DNA from: BTQM01 sp036985875
Lineage (GTDB): Bacteria > Patescibacteriota > Minisyncoccia > Phycocordibacterales > UBA1539
Direction of reading: 5' to 3'
Length of the DNA: 16,438 nucleotides
Assembly (NCBI GenBank): GCA_036985875.1
Contig: BTQM01000015.1
Span: 1 to 16,438, forward strand
Position 1 is the stretch's first letter. Each line of letters opens with the position of its first letter. Made by a program: the position numbers and the translations under genes. A model generated the notes under the pieces. That model was not told the DNA's origin. It saw only the letters and a list, made by a program, of their open reading frames with translations, and did no database searches. Positions 1 to 6,068 of the stretch are shown in pieces.

Positions 1-1682
1 TTGGGCGCGGAAGGGGATATCTCTTTTCGCGGGGCGGGCAGTTCCGCTTCTATTGTATCTAGCAGATGGTTCCGCGCCTTTTTTGCTCCCTCAAGAGCCT
101 CATTCAATATATTAAGCGGTATTCCATCAACTTTTACATCCATCTGTATCGCGGTAATGCCATCTCTCGTACCGGCAACCTTGAAGTCCATATCACCGTG
201 GTGGTCTTCCGGTCCCTGAATATCGGTTAGGATCTTGTATTTTTGATTTTTACTGTTTGCTACTTCGTTTTCCATCATAAGCCCCATCGCGATTCCCGCT
301 ACTGGATTTTTGATCGGAACCCCCGCATCCATTAGCGCAAGTGTTCCTGCGCAGACGGAGGCCATGGAGGTAGATCCGTTGGATGCCATTGATTCCGACA
401 CAATTCTTATTGTATATGGGAATTCTTCCTGTGAGGGGAGCACGGCCGAGAGCGCTTTTTCCGCGAGTGCGCCGTGTCCTATCATCCTTCTGTTGACGCC
501 CCCCATTCTCCCCGTCTCTCCCGCTGAGAATGGCGGGAAGTTGTAGTGGTGCATGAAGCGCTTTTTTGTCTGTATCTCCATTCCCTCAATAAGCTGGGAG
601 TCCTTGGGTCCTCCGAGCGTCAGCGCGGAGAGCACATGCGTTCCTCCTCTGTAGAAAATTCCCGAGCCGTGCAGAATGGGCGAGATCCCGCCCGCTTTCG
701 CATAGAGTTCTCGCACTTTGTCCATCTCTCTCCCGTCGGCGCGCCGTCCTTTTTGTGCTTCTACATGAAGTACACCGTTCTCTCTTTCCTCAAAATAGTC
801 TCTCGCAAGCGAGAATCCTTCTTCTGGAAACGCTTCCTCAACGTTCGCGACCCACTCTCCTCTCAAGTCCATGATCCGCTCATTGCCGGGCTCGGCGAAT
901 ATCGCATCCGAGAGCTTACCTTCGATCGTGTCTTTGAAAAGCGCCCTCATTTTTTCGGGGAATTGCGGTTTTTCTAAGACGATCTTTTTTTTGCCAATCT
1001 CCTTTATGATCTTTTTCTGGAATTCTTGAAGCTTCTCTATTTCCTCCACAGCCCTCTCAAGCGCTCCTGTCATCTCGTTTTCGCCCACCTCATTTCCTCC
1101 CGCTTCGATCATATTGATATTTCCGTCTTTGCCGCACACGACCATCTCAAACTCTTTGTCGTCGCTATTTCGGTAAGCGTAATCGGGGTTGACCACAAGC
1201 TCGCTCTCCTCCTTGTGTTTTGCGATGCGCACCGCGCTTACCGGCCCTCCCCACGGAATATCGGACACGGCGAGAGCCAATGATGCCGCATTGATCGCCA
1301 AAATATCCGGATCATCCTCGTCTATCGACAGGACCATTAGCACAACTTGTATGTCGTTGCGGATATGATGCTCAAAAAGGGGTCTTATTGTCCTGTCCAC
1401 GACCCTCGCGGTCAAAGTGGCTTCATCCGAAGGCCTCCCTTCCCTCCGCATAAATCTGCTTCCCAATATCTGCCCGGCGGCGTAGAACTTTTCTTCATAA
1501 TCAACAGTGAGGGGGAAAAAGCTAAATCCCTCCCTTTTTTCCCTAGACATGGTAGCCGTTGCCAGCACTACTGTGTTTCCGTACCTTAGTATAACGGAGC
1601 CGTTCGCCTGATCGGTCAGATCAGAGAACTCAGCGATGAGAGTCTTCCCCCCGACCTCTATAGAGTATTCTTTTTTTTGCAT
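1..1682 (-). CDS. pnp: Polynucleotide phosphorylase, N-terminal ~560 residues (runs off left edge)
   Basis: Phosphorolytic 3'-5' exoribonuclease that releases nucleoside diphosphates in cytoplasmic RNA decay. Reading leftward, the first RNase PH domain carries the typical run LRYGNTVVLATATMS and later GRPSDEATLTARVVDRTIRP. The second RNase PH domain has FYRGGTH (residues 343-349), HYNFPPFSAGETGRMGG, SNGSTSMASVC and EDHHGDMDFKVAG. Residues D493, D499 and K501 correspond to the E. coli catalytic D486, D492 and K494. The usual RGETQ reads RGGTH here. The KH and S1 domains lie beyond the window. I prefer the ATG at 1682 because MQKKEYSIEVGGKTL matches the usual family start. An in-frame ATG at 1757 would add 25 residues and sits 11 bases after a perfect hairpin. 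No good Shine-Dalgarno sequence precedes either start. The gene lies downstream of the NYN gene and rpsO on the same strand. Confidence 0.96.
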   Translation of the reverse strand, partial: MQKKEYSIEVGGKTLIAEFSDLTDQANGSVILRYGNTVVLATATMSREKREGFSFFPLTVDYEEKFYAAGQILGSRFMRREGRPSDEATLTARVVDRTIRPLFEHHIRNDIQVVLMVLSIDEDDPDILAINAASLALAVSDIPWGGPVSAVRIAKHKEESELVVNPDYAYRNSDDKEFEMVVCGKDGNINMIEAGGNEVGENEMTGALERAVEEIEKLQEFQKKIIKEIGKKKIVLEKPQFPEKMRALFKDTIEGKLSDAIFAEPGNERIMDLRGEWVANVEEAFPEEGFSLARDYFEERENGVLHVEAQKGRRADGREMDKVRELYAKAGGISPILHGSGIFYRGGTHVLSALTLGGPKDSQLIEGMEIQTKKRFMHHYNFPPFSAGETGRMGGVNRRMIGHGALAEKALSAVLPSQEEFPYTIRIVSESMASNGSTSMASVCAGTLALMDAGVPIKNPVAGIAMGLMMENEVANSKNQKYKILTDIQGPEDHHGDMDFKVAGTRDGITAIQMDVKVDGIPLNILNEALEGAKKARNHLLDTIEAELPAPRKEISPSAP

Positions 1683-1768
1683 AACGTCATATTTGAGCGC
1701 GATTTCCAGACATGTTCCGTAGTGAGATTCAATTTTTGCCGAGACCTCATAGAGCATTAGTTCAACTC

Positions 1769-1804
1769 TTGGTTATATTTTAATAGATATTAAAATATAA
1801 CCAA
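1769..1804 (-). promoter_or_regulatory. 16-bp perfect hairpin in pnp leader
   Basis: The arms 1769-1784 and 1789-1804 are exactly complementary, with a 4-base loop. The stem is mostly A/T with a GG/CC clamp near its base. It lies in the predicted pnp leader, 11 bases before the ATG at 1757 and about 87 bases before the ATG at 1682. No U-tract follows it on either strand, so it is not an intrinsic terminator. In E. coli, pnp is autoregulated through a 5' leader stem cut by RNase III and degraded by PNPase; a similar role here is inference. Confidence 0.7.
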
Positions 1805-1898
1805 AAATTGAATTTCTACCATGGGGTTTCAGTATTAAAACGCCACATTTCAATCCTGCGTATCCAAAGACTCGCGCCGATTACCTGTTAATACGTTG

Positions 1899-1904
1899 AT
1901 TATA
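1899..1904 (-). promoter_or_regulatory. Candidate pnp promoter (-10 TATAAT)
   Basis: A perfect TATAAT reads leftward at 1904-1899, preceded by an A-rich spacer. The -35 region is poor (TTTTCT-like). The predicted start near 1892 gives a leader of about 135 bases to the ATG at 1757, or 210 to the ATG at 1682, containing the 16-bp hairpin. Confidence 0.45.
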
Positions 1905-2154
1905 GCAGTTTTTTTGACTAAGAAAACCCCCAATGTCTTATTAGCGATGCAGGGCGAGTGATTCGCACATCCGAGCCGAGGATTTAATATCTGGGTACTT
2001 ACAATTTTTGCGCTCAAACATTGCAAGAATAAAACTCTCGCATGTTTCTCGCTTGAAATTATGGGTCAAATACCGCATGGCTTGCCCGGCAAAGTCGGGA
2101 GCGAAGCCGAGGCGAAGCTGCCTGTACGTGTTCGCATGCGTGCACGCCGGTAAT
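1905..2154. other. Non-coding gap between pnp promoter and NYN terminator
   Basis: I see no convincing gene here. A 75-codon leftward frame (1941-2168) ends inside the downstream terminator, has no ribosome binding site and no recognisable family. The stretch around 2080-2150 is GC-rich and palindromic (for example CCCG-GCAAAGT-CGGG near 2087), in contrast to the AT-rich flanks. Eleven bases, GGCAAAGTCGG, recur at about 2868. Confidence 0.4.
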
Positions 2155-2189
2155 AAAAAATCCCCCATCTCTGCGATGGGGGATTTTTT
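2155..2189 (-). terminator. Bidirectional intrinsic terminator of the NYN gene
   Basis: A 15-bp perfect stem (2155-2169 with 2175-2189) with a 5-base loop has a CCCCC/GGGGG core flanked by A6 and T6 runs. It abuts the TAA of the NYN gene at 2190. It would end transcription coming from rpsO/NYN, so pnp probably depends on its own promoter. Confidence 0.9.
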
Positions 2190-2720
2190 TTATCTCCTTC
2201 TCCGTGTTTGCCTATATCCGATCAAATATTTTTTAGGGTTCTCGCACAGGTCAATGAAATCGTCCGTGGCTTCGCGCAATTTTGATGAGGCTGATTTTCC
2301 AAATGCTATCACTTCAACCTGCACGCCCGCGTGCAGCTTCAGGTATTCTACAAGAGGGACGAAATCCCCATCTCCCGAGACAATAACGATAGTGTCAAGT
2401 TTTGGCGAAAGCCGTATGGCGTCAACCGCAAGTCCTACGTCCCAGTCAGCCTTTTTTGCCCCGCCGAAAAAGATCTGTAAATCTTTGGTTTTGGTTTCTA
2501 TGCCGAGCTTCTCAAGTGCCTCAAAGAAGCTTTTTTCTTCTCCTGATTCAGTGGTGATAACGTAAGCAATGGCGCGTACCAACTGCCGCTTTGCAACTGC
2601 GTCTTCCATGACAGCGCCAAAGTTCACTTTCATTTTGTAGAGATTCTTCGCGCTATGATAGAGGTTTTGAGCATCTATAAAAATTCCCACTCTCTGTTGT
2701 TTGTGTTTTATTACGGTCAT
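2190..2720 (-). CDS. NYN-domain (LabA/PIN-like) putative ribonuclease
   Basis: The 176-residue protein fits the NYN family, which has a PIN-like nuclease fold. GIFIDAQNLY (12-21) carries D16. It is followed by ADWDVGLAVD (91-100) with D94 and D100, and SGDGDF (115-120) with D117 and D119. These acidic residues would form the metal site. The C-terminus ends in a basic QTRRRR tail that could bind RNA. A TTG at 2738 extends the frame by six codons, but the ATG at 2720 precedes the conserved strand more naturally; neither has a Shine-Dalgarno sequence. The gene lies between rpsO and pnp, suggesting RNA-linked work, but substrate and activity are unknown. It has its own candidate promoter and a strong terminator, so it is probably monocistronic or a read-through partner of rpsO. 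Confidence 0.9.
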   Translation of the reverse strand: MTVIKHKQQRVGIFIDAQNLYHSAKNLYKMKVNFGAVMEDAVAKRQLVRAIAYVITTESGEEKSFFEALEKLGIETKTKDLQIFFGGAKKADWDVGLAVDAIRLSPKLDTIVIVSGDGDFVPLVEYLKLHAGVQVEVIAFGKSASSKLREATDDFIDLCENPKKYLIGYRQTRRRR

Positions 2721-2736
2721 GTGTGCAATGTGACGC

Positions 2737-2754
2737 AACCAGAAATTTCTGGTT
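2737..2754. promoter_or_regulatory. 18-bp perfect palindrome upstream of the NYN gene
   Basis: AACCAGAAATTTCTGGTT is fully self-complementary and lies 16 bases before the ATG of the NYN gene, within its predicted leader. It could be an operator for a dimeric repressor or a leader hairpin. Confidence 0.45.
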
Positions 2755-2786
2755 ATCTTATATAATTACCTGTAAATATGTGACTT

Positions 2787-2816
2787 ATTATAACTATTTA
2801 ACGCGCAACTCGTAAA
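2787..2816 (-). promoter_or_regulatory. Candidate promoter for the NYN gene
   Basis: The -35 TTTACG (2816-2811) is separated by 18 bases from a perfect TATAAT (2792-2787). Predicted start is near 2780, about 60 bases before the ATG at 2720. Confidence 0.5.
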
Positions 2817-2830
2817 GCATAGCTCCTTAA

Positions 2831-2866
2831 GCTCAGCCACAGGCGGGAGTTTGAGTGTTACAAGTT
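2831..2866 (-). repeat. Dispersed intergenic repeat, copy A
   Basis: Read leftward this begins AACTTGTAAC, then TCAAACTCC, GCCTG and GGC, ending in GAG. It matches almost base for base the rightward sequence at 6125-6160 (copy B), with a few substitutions and one inserted C. It lies in the short gap after rpsO. Confidence 0.6.
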
Positions 2867-2880
2867 GGGCAAAGTCGGTC

Positions 2881-3144
2881 TTATTTGAGTCCCAGTTTTT
2901 TCTTTAAAGCGCCATACCTTCTTTCACTTTTTTTCCTGAGATATTTCAGATACGAATGGCGATTTGCCACTATCTGGAGCAATCCTCTTCTTGAGTGGTT
3001 GTCTTTGTGGTTCTTTTTTAGATGGGAGGATAATTCGTTTATTCGTTTCGTCAAAAGAGCGACTTGAACCTCGGCGGACCCAGTGTCGTTCTTGTTTATT
3101 TGATATTTCTTTATAATATTCTGTTTTTTCTTTGCAGTTAACAT
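2881..3144 (-). CDS. rpsO: 30S ribosomal protein S15
   Basis: The primary 16S rRNA-binding protein of the central domain of the small subunit. The 87 residues match the usual length of about 89. Family signatures include DTGSAEVQVALLTKRI, the loop LKKNHKDNHSRRGLL and RHSYLKYLRKK. The ATG at 3144 (MLTAKKKQ) is chosen because it matches the family start; the open frame continues upstream to 3231 but that part overlaps the promoter. The predicted -10 box ends only 7 bases before this ATG, so the mRNA would have no leader and no Shine-Dalgarno sequence. The classical partner pnp is downstream on the same strand, but a NYN gene intervenes. No clear terminator follows rpsO. Confidence 0.97.
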   Translation of the reverse strand: MLTAKKKQNIIKKYQINKNDTGSAEVQVALLTKRINELSSHLKKNHKDNHSRRGLLQIVANRHSYLKYLRKKSERRYGALKKKLGLK

Positions 3145-3151
3145 CGTCGTA

Positions 3152-3180
3152 ATTATAGCATACATCATTAATATTTGCAA
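3152..3180 (-). promoter_or_regulatory. rpsO promoter, predicted leaderless start
   Basis: TTGCAA (3180-3175), a 17-base spacer and a perfect TATAAT (3157-3152). Only 7 bases separate the -10 box from the ATG at 3144, so the expected start point is within a base or two of the A of the ATG. Confidence 0.75.
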
Positions 3181-3278
3181 GTCTACTGAAAAAACGTCGT
3201 TCCGTGGACTACTCTCTTGTTTTAACTTCAAGTTTTAAGTAGGAAGCATTACACGATAAACCAAAATTTTGCCTATTA

Positions 3279-3572
3279 CTAGAATCCATCTTCTATCTCT
3301 TCGCTTTTGAGCACCTCTATGTTGCCCTCATCAAGGAGCTCCTCTTTTACGACTCGGGTTTCCAGCGCACTATCGTTTGTGGCGGGGCGTACTGTGGGCA
3401 TCTCTACCCCCAGAGCGCTAAAAAGCTTTTCTTTTCCCGCCACATCCTCTTCCAGAGCGTCTATATCCTTATCATCACCACTCTTCTCGCCCTCTTTTTC
3501 AATAATGATACCATCCATTTCTATGGGTGATGTCGATACATCTTTTTTTATTCCCGCACTTCTTTTCTTCAT
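3279..3572 (-). CDS. Small acidic hypothetical protein
   Basis: A 97-residue protein starting MKKRSAGIKKD, with a short basic head, then a long Glu/Asp-rich low-complexity body ending EEIEDGF. I see no domain, signal peptide or membrane segment; it is probably disordered. The ATG at 3572 is preceded by a weak AAGAAAG; an upstream ATG at 3632 would add 20 residues (MKIFLINILTYC...) that look unlike the rest. A TATAAA lies 13 bases before the ATG at 3572, which would give a leader of about 7 bases. It follows another small acidic gene on the same strand and precedes rpsO. Function is unknown. Confidence 0.6.
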   Translation of the reverse strand: MKKRSAGIKKDVSTSPIEMDGIIIEKEGEKSGDDKDIDALEEDVAGKEKLFSALGVEMPTVRPATNDSALETRVVKEELLDEGNIEVLKSEEIEDGF

Positions 3573-3638
3573 AGCTTTCTTGGTTTTTATAGACCTGCAG
3601 TATGTCAATATATTTATCAAAAATATCTTCACCCAAAA

Positions 3639-3658
3639 ACGGTAAAGATATTTACCGT
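3639..3658 (-). terminator. Weak intrinsic terminator after the 61-residue acidic gene
   Basis: ACGGTAAA (3639-3646) pairs with TTTACCGT (3651-3658) across a 4-base loop and is followed leftward by TTTTT. A second hairpin, TTTCGTC/GACGAAA (3706-3712 with 3719-3725), precedes it without a U-tract. Confidence 0.5.
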
Positions 3659-3732
3659 CTCCAGACCTGCAAGCCGCTGTTTAGATCGTATATTGTATCA
3701 ATATTTTTCGTCGCTTATGACGAAACCAATAT

Positions 3733-3918
3733 CTACACGGTTTCTGCGTTCCTCTCCGTCTGTTCCTCAGATCCCTCTTCTATGGTGACTTTCTGCTCTC
3801 CCACTCCTCCTTCTACGGTGATCTTTTCATCAAACTCTGACTCTTCCACCTCAATGCCGGGTGCGCCACTCTCCGCCTTAGGCTCTTCTTTGCTCTTGCT
3901 CTTAAAAAGATTAAACAT
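3733..3918 (-). CDS. Small acidic hypothetical protein (61 aa)
   Basis: It starts MFNLFKSKSKEEPK and then becomes Glu-rich (about 28 percent acidic), with no Cys and no predicted membrane segment; it is likely disordered. A good promoter lies 37 bases upstream of the ATG and a weak terminator follows the TAG, which supports a real gene despite its size. There is no Shine-Dalgarno sequence. Composition resembles the neighbouring 97-residue acidic protein (basic head, acidic body), so the two may be distantly related or work together. Function is unknown. Confidence 0.6.
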   Translation of the reverse strand: MFNLFKSKSKEEPKAESGAPGIEVEESEFDEKITVEGGVGEQKVTIEEGSEEQTERNAETV

Positions 3919-3954
3919 AACTATTATTATTTAAGCTTATAATCCGTCAATTAC

Positions 3955-3982
3955 ATTATATCATCACGCCAATGTTTGGCAA
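3955..3982 (-). promoter_or_regulatory. Promoter of the 61-residue acidic gene
   Basis: TTGCCA (3982-3977; 5 of 6 matches to TTGACA), a 16-base spacer and a perfect TATAAT (3960-3955). Predicted start near 3948, a 30-base leader. Confidence 0.7.
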
Positions 3983-4046
3983 TAGTTCGTAGCAACTTAT
4001 TTAGTAAGTCCCTCCGTAGAAGGCGGAATCCATATTTCAGGCATTT

Positions 4047-4075
4047 TTGAGAACAATATGATACTATTATATTGT
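4047..4075 (+). promoter_or_regulatory. xerC promoter overlapped by a 23-bp near-palindrome
   Basis: TTGAGA (4047-4052) and TATATT (4068-4073) are 15 bases apart, slightly short. The -10 ends 10 bases before the ATG at 4084, so the leader would be about 4 bases. Bases 4053-4075 form an inverted repeat with 10 of 11 pairs matching around a central C (left half ACAATATGATA). It covers the whole -10 region and could be an operator or a recombinase-binding site. Confidence 0.5.
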
Positions 4076-4083
4076 GCGACACC

Positions 4084-5028
4084 ATGGACATATCTACACT
4101 AAAAAAGGAGTTCCTTGCATATCTGGAAATTGAGCGGGGGCGTAGCCTGAAAACGGTTGAAAATTACGATAGGTACCTAACGCGCTTTTTCACTCATACG
4201 GAGGTCACGCGGCCACGTGACATTACGGACGAGGTGGTGAGGGCCTACCGGCTTTGGCTCAACAGACAGCCCGCTCAGGGCAGTGCGACGGGCATTGCCT
4301 CGGGCGGTGTTTCACCCGAAACAACACTTAAGAAACGGACTCAGAATTATCACCTCATTGCTCTCCGTTCGTTTTTGAAATACCTCGTATATAGGGGTAT
4401 TCCCTCTCTGGGACCGGAACGCATAGAGCTTGCGAAAGTTCCCGAACGCACCCTTGATCTTATCTCGGCGGAAGAGTTGACGCGGCTCCTAGATGCACCG
4501 AAGGAGGGTGATCTCAAGAGCTTGCGAGACAAAGCCATGCTGGAGATGCTTTTTTCGACGGGTCTTCGTGTGTCGGAGCTTTGTTCACTCCCGCGTGATC
4601 TGGATCTTGCGAAAGATGAGTTTTCTGTGCGCGGAAAAGGCGAGAAAGTGCGGGTAGTGTTTCTCTCGCCCCGCGCAAAACAAGCGGTGAAAGCATATCT
4701 GGTTAAGAGGGTGGACATGGACGATGCGCTGTTCGTTCGCATTGGCAAAACTCTAGCAGATGACAAAGGGTCGTTACAGCTTACCCCACGAAGCATTGAG
4801 CGGATCATCAAGTACTATGCGATCAAAGCGGGCATATCAAAAAAGGTAACTCCCCATATTATCCGTCATTCTTTTGCCACCGACCTTCTCCAAAACGGTG
4901 CGGACATTCGCAGCGTCCAGGCGCTTTTGGGGCATGCGAACATTGCTACGACCCAGATATATACCCACGTAACCGACAAACAGCTCCGCGAAGTGCATCA
5001 AGCGTTTCACGGGAAAAGGCGTGATTAA
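4084..5028 (+). CDS. xerC: Tyrosine recombinase, XerC/XerD/XerA type
   Basis: Site-specific recombinase, most likely for chromosome dimer resolution. The 314-residue protein has the N-terminal SAM-like DNA-binding domain (FLAYLEIERGRSLKTVENY) and a catalytic domain with all conserved residues: R162 (STGLRVSEL), K185 (RGKGEKVR), H258 and R261 (HIIRHSFATDLL), H284 (LLGHANI) and the nucleophile Y293 (TQIYTHV). A loop of about 20 residues rich in Gly, Ala and Ser (64-80) interrupts the N-terminal domain. An upstream in-frame TTG at 4072 overlaps the -10 box, so the ATG at 4084 is preferred. No ribosome binding site is visible. It is a lone gene with its own promoter and a downstream hairpin. A phage or element integrase is possible, but the length and compact form fit a housekeeping Xer protein. 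Confidence 0.93.
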   Translation: MDISTLKKEFLAYLEIERGRSLKTVENYDRYLTRFFTHTEVTRPRDITDEVVRAYRLWLNRQPAQGSATGIASGGVSPETTLKKRTQNYHLIALRSFLKYLVYRGIPSLGPERIELAKVPERTLDLISAEELTRLLDAPKEGDLKSLRDKAMLEMLFSTGLRVSELCSLPRDLDLAKDEFSVRGKGEKVRVVFLSPRAKQAVKAYLVKRVDMDDALFVRIGKTLADDKGSLQLTPRSIERIIKYYAIKAGISKKVTPHIIRHSFATDLLQNGADIRSVQALLGHANIATTQIYTHVTDKQLREVHQAFHGKRRD

Positions 5029-5080
5029 AGGCCACTCGGATTTCCTCTTTTGTAAAACACACACCTGTACCCTTGGGGTG

Positions 5081-5104
5081 AAAACTGCCCCAGCGGGCAG
5101 TTTT
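5081..5104 (+). terminator. Intrinsic terminator-like hairpin after xerC
   Basis: AAAACTGCCC (5081-5090) pairs perfectly with GGGCAGTTTT (5095-5104) across the loop CAGC, 52 bases after the xerC stop. The U-run is only four long. Confidence 0.65.
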
Positions 5105-5113
5105 GCTATTCTC

Positions 5114-5189
5114 GCCCCCACACCCTTCGTTGTATTGCGCTTTGCGCGTTCTGCCTTTGGCAGAATAATACAACGAAGGGTGTGGGGGC
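5114..5189. repeat. 23-bp perfect inverted repeat enclosing two smaller hairpins
   Basis: Arms 5114-5136 and 5167-5189 are exactly complementary. The 30 bases between them are almost entirely two more perfect hairpins: GCGC-TTT-GCGC (5137-5147) and TTCTGCC-TTT-GGCAGAA (5149-5165), with one unpaired base on each side of the second. A single strand would fold into a three-way junction with both loops TTT. It encodes nothing recognisable. Confidence 0.85.
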
Positions 5190-5360
5190 TCGCCCTCGCT
5201 CTTTTGCTCCGCTCCATGCCTGCTGCGCTTCGCTTGGCGCAGACAGGCGCTGCGCAAAAACCATGCCCGCTCGGGGCTCCGAAATGTTTTATAAAATAGG
5301 AAACCCTCGCTCTGTCGAAAGGAAACAAATGGATTTTCCTATGTGTTGTGGGGTAAAGAA

Positions 5361-5382
5361 AAAACGCGCGTATGCGCGTTTT
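5361..5382 (-). terminator. Terminator of the 80-residue gene
   Basis: AAAACGCGC (5361-5369) and GCGCGTTTT (5374-5382) form a 9-bp stem with a 4-base loop. Read leftward the stem runs into a T-run, starting 14 bases after the TAA of the gene at 5396. Confidence 0.75.
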
Positions 5383-5395
5383 GTGTGTTTGTGTT

Positions 5396-5638
5396 TTATG
5401 GTTTGCGAACCATAAATTTCATTTTTTGCGGCAAGCTCGCTACTCTGCTTTTGGCTTTTTGCTCAAGCTTGGCGCATCTGAACCCCGCTCTGTACGAGGC
5501 TTTAAAATTGGTCAGTGTGTTGCTCTTCAAGCCGTGCTCATACCCCGCGCGGTATAATTCCGGGTTCATGTTTGGTGGTATCGTAAGCCCCACTTCTTTC
5601 GCGCGTACGCGAGACGGCAAGGAACGTATTTTTGACAT
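5396..5638 (-). CDS. Small hypothetical protein (80 aa)
   Basis: I do not recognise a family. The protein is basic (MSKIRSLPSRVRAKEVG... ending KFMVRKP), with no membrane segment. Two similar stretches, LYRAGYEHGLKS and SYRAGFRCAKL, follow one another in the middle, suggesting a small internal repeat or helical hairpin. Support for a real gene: a GGGAG ribosome binding site 8 bases before the ATG at 5638, and an intrinsic terminator directly after the TAA. It lies between the palindromic block downstream of xerC and a small membrane protein gene on the same strand. No clear promoter was found. A longer frame at 5566-5889 overlaps it and is rejected. Confidence 0.6.
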   Translation of the reverse strand: MSKIRSLPSRVRAKEVGLTIPPNMNPELYRAGYEHGLKSNTLTNFKASYRAGFRCAKLEQKAKSRVASLPQKMKFMVRKP

Positions 5639-5793
5639 CGGAAGTACTCCCTTTTATTGTGTTGATGGAAACGACAATGCTCTCTCAAGTGTATCGCGTC
5701 CGCATGGAGAAAACAAATTTTTAAGAGTGTTTGCAATTTATCGTGTGTGCCACACCGCGACGCTTTCCCACCCTCGTTTCCTACATAAAAAAT

Positions 5794-5821
5794 AAAGGAC
5801 ATCCGTGTAAGAATGTCCTTT
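5794..5821 (-). terminator. Terminator of the two-helix membrane protein gene
   Basis: AAAGGACAT (5794-5802) pairs with ATGTCCTTT (5813-5821) across a 10-base loop. Read leftward it is followed by TTTATTTTTTATG. It begins 16 bases after the TGA at 5838. Confidence 0.8.
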
Positions 5822-5837
5822 AAAGAAAGTCCGTATG

Positions 5838-6026
5838 TCAGTGCTTTTTTGTAGAAAATTTCTTCCAGCTGAAATAGAGGAAGTACCAAACAACAAGGAG
5901 CGCCCCCAGAGCACTTACTAAATTGTCGGGGTGAACAATGGCTATAAATACGAAGAGCGCAGAACCCACTGCAGTAACCGCGATAACTGCAAGGAACCGC
6001 AACAGCTTATTTTCAATGAACCACAT
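5838..6026 (-). CDS. Small two-helix membrane protein (62 aa)
   Basis: The protein starts MWFIENKLLRF, then has two hydrophobic segments (about residues 9-31, LRFLAVIAVTAVGSALFVFI, and 38-54, LVSALGALLVVWYFLYF) joined by the short loop VHPDN. It ends in a basic tail (SWKKFSTKKH) that should face the cytoplasm. The ATG at 6026 is chosen over one at 6047 because AAGGAG lies 7 bases before it. A near-consensus promoter is about 45 bases upstream and a terminator follows, so this is a self-contained gene. The family is not recognised; function unknown. Confidence 0.8.
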   Translation of the reverse strand: MWFIENKLLRFLAVIAVTAVGSALFVFIAIVHPDNLVSALGALLVVWYFLYFSWKKFSTKKH

Positions 6027-6068
6027 TACTTTTCTCCTTACTATCAAGTATGGTATTTCACTGGCACC

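Larger units (their letters stand above)
5029..5395. other. Palindrome-rich intergenic block after xerC
   Basis: No credible gene. It holds a terminator-like hairpin, the 76-bp three-way-junction inverted repeat (5114-5189), further imperfect palindromes (GCCTG and CAGGC arms near 5218-5248) and the terminator of the leftward gene at 5396. Base composition around 5080-5280 is clearly more GC-rich than the neighbours. Confidence 0.6.

Noticed and set aside
1941..2168. 75-codon leftward open frame between pnp and the NYN gene
   Set aside because: It begins in the NYN terminator and has no ribosome binding site or recognisable family.
2008..2565. 185-codon rightward open frame
   Set aside because: Antisense to the NYN gene, crossing its terminator; no recognisable domain.
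4072..4083. TTG start for the Xer recombinase
   Set aside because: It lies inside the -10 box and adds four residues not expected in the family; the ATG at 4084 is better.
5566..5889. 107-codon leftward open frame
   Set aside because: Overlaps the 80-residue gene and a terminator, contains many Cys and His, and has no ribosome binding site.
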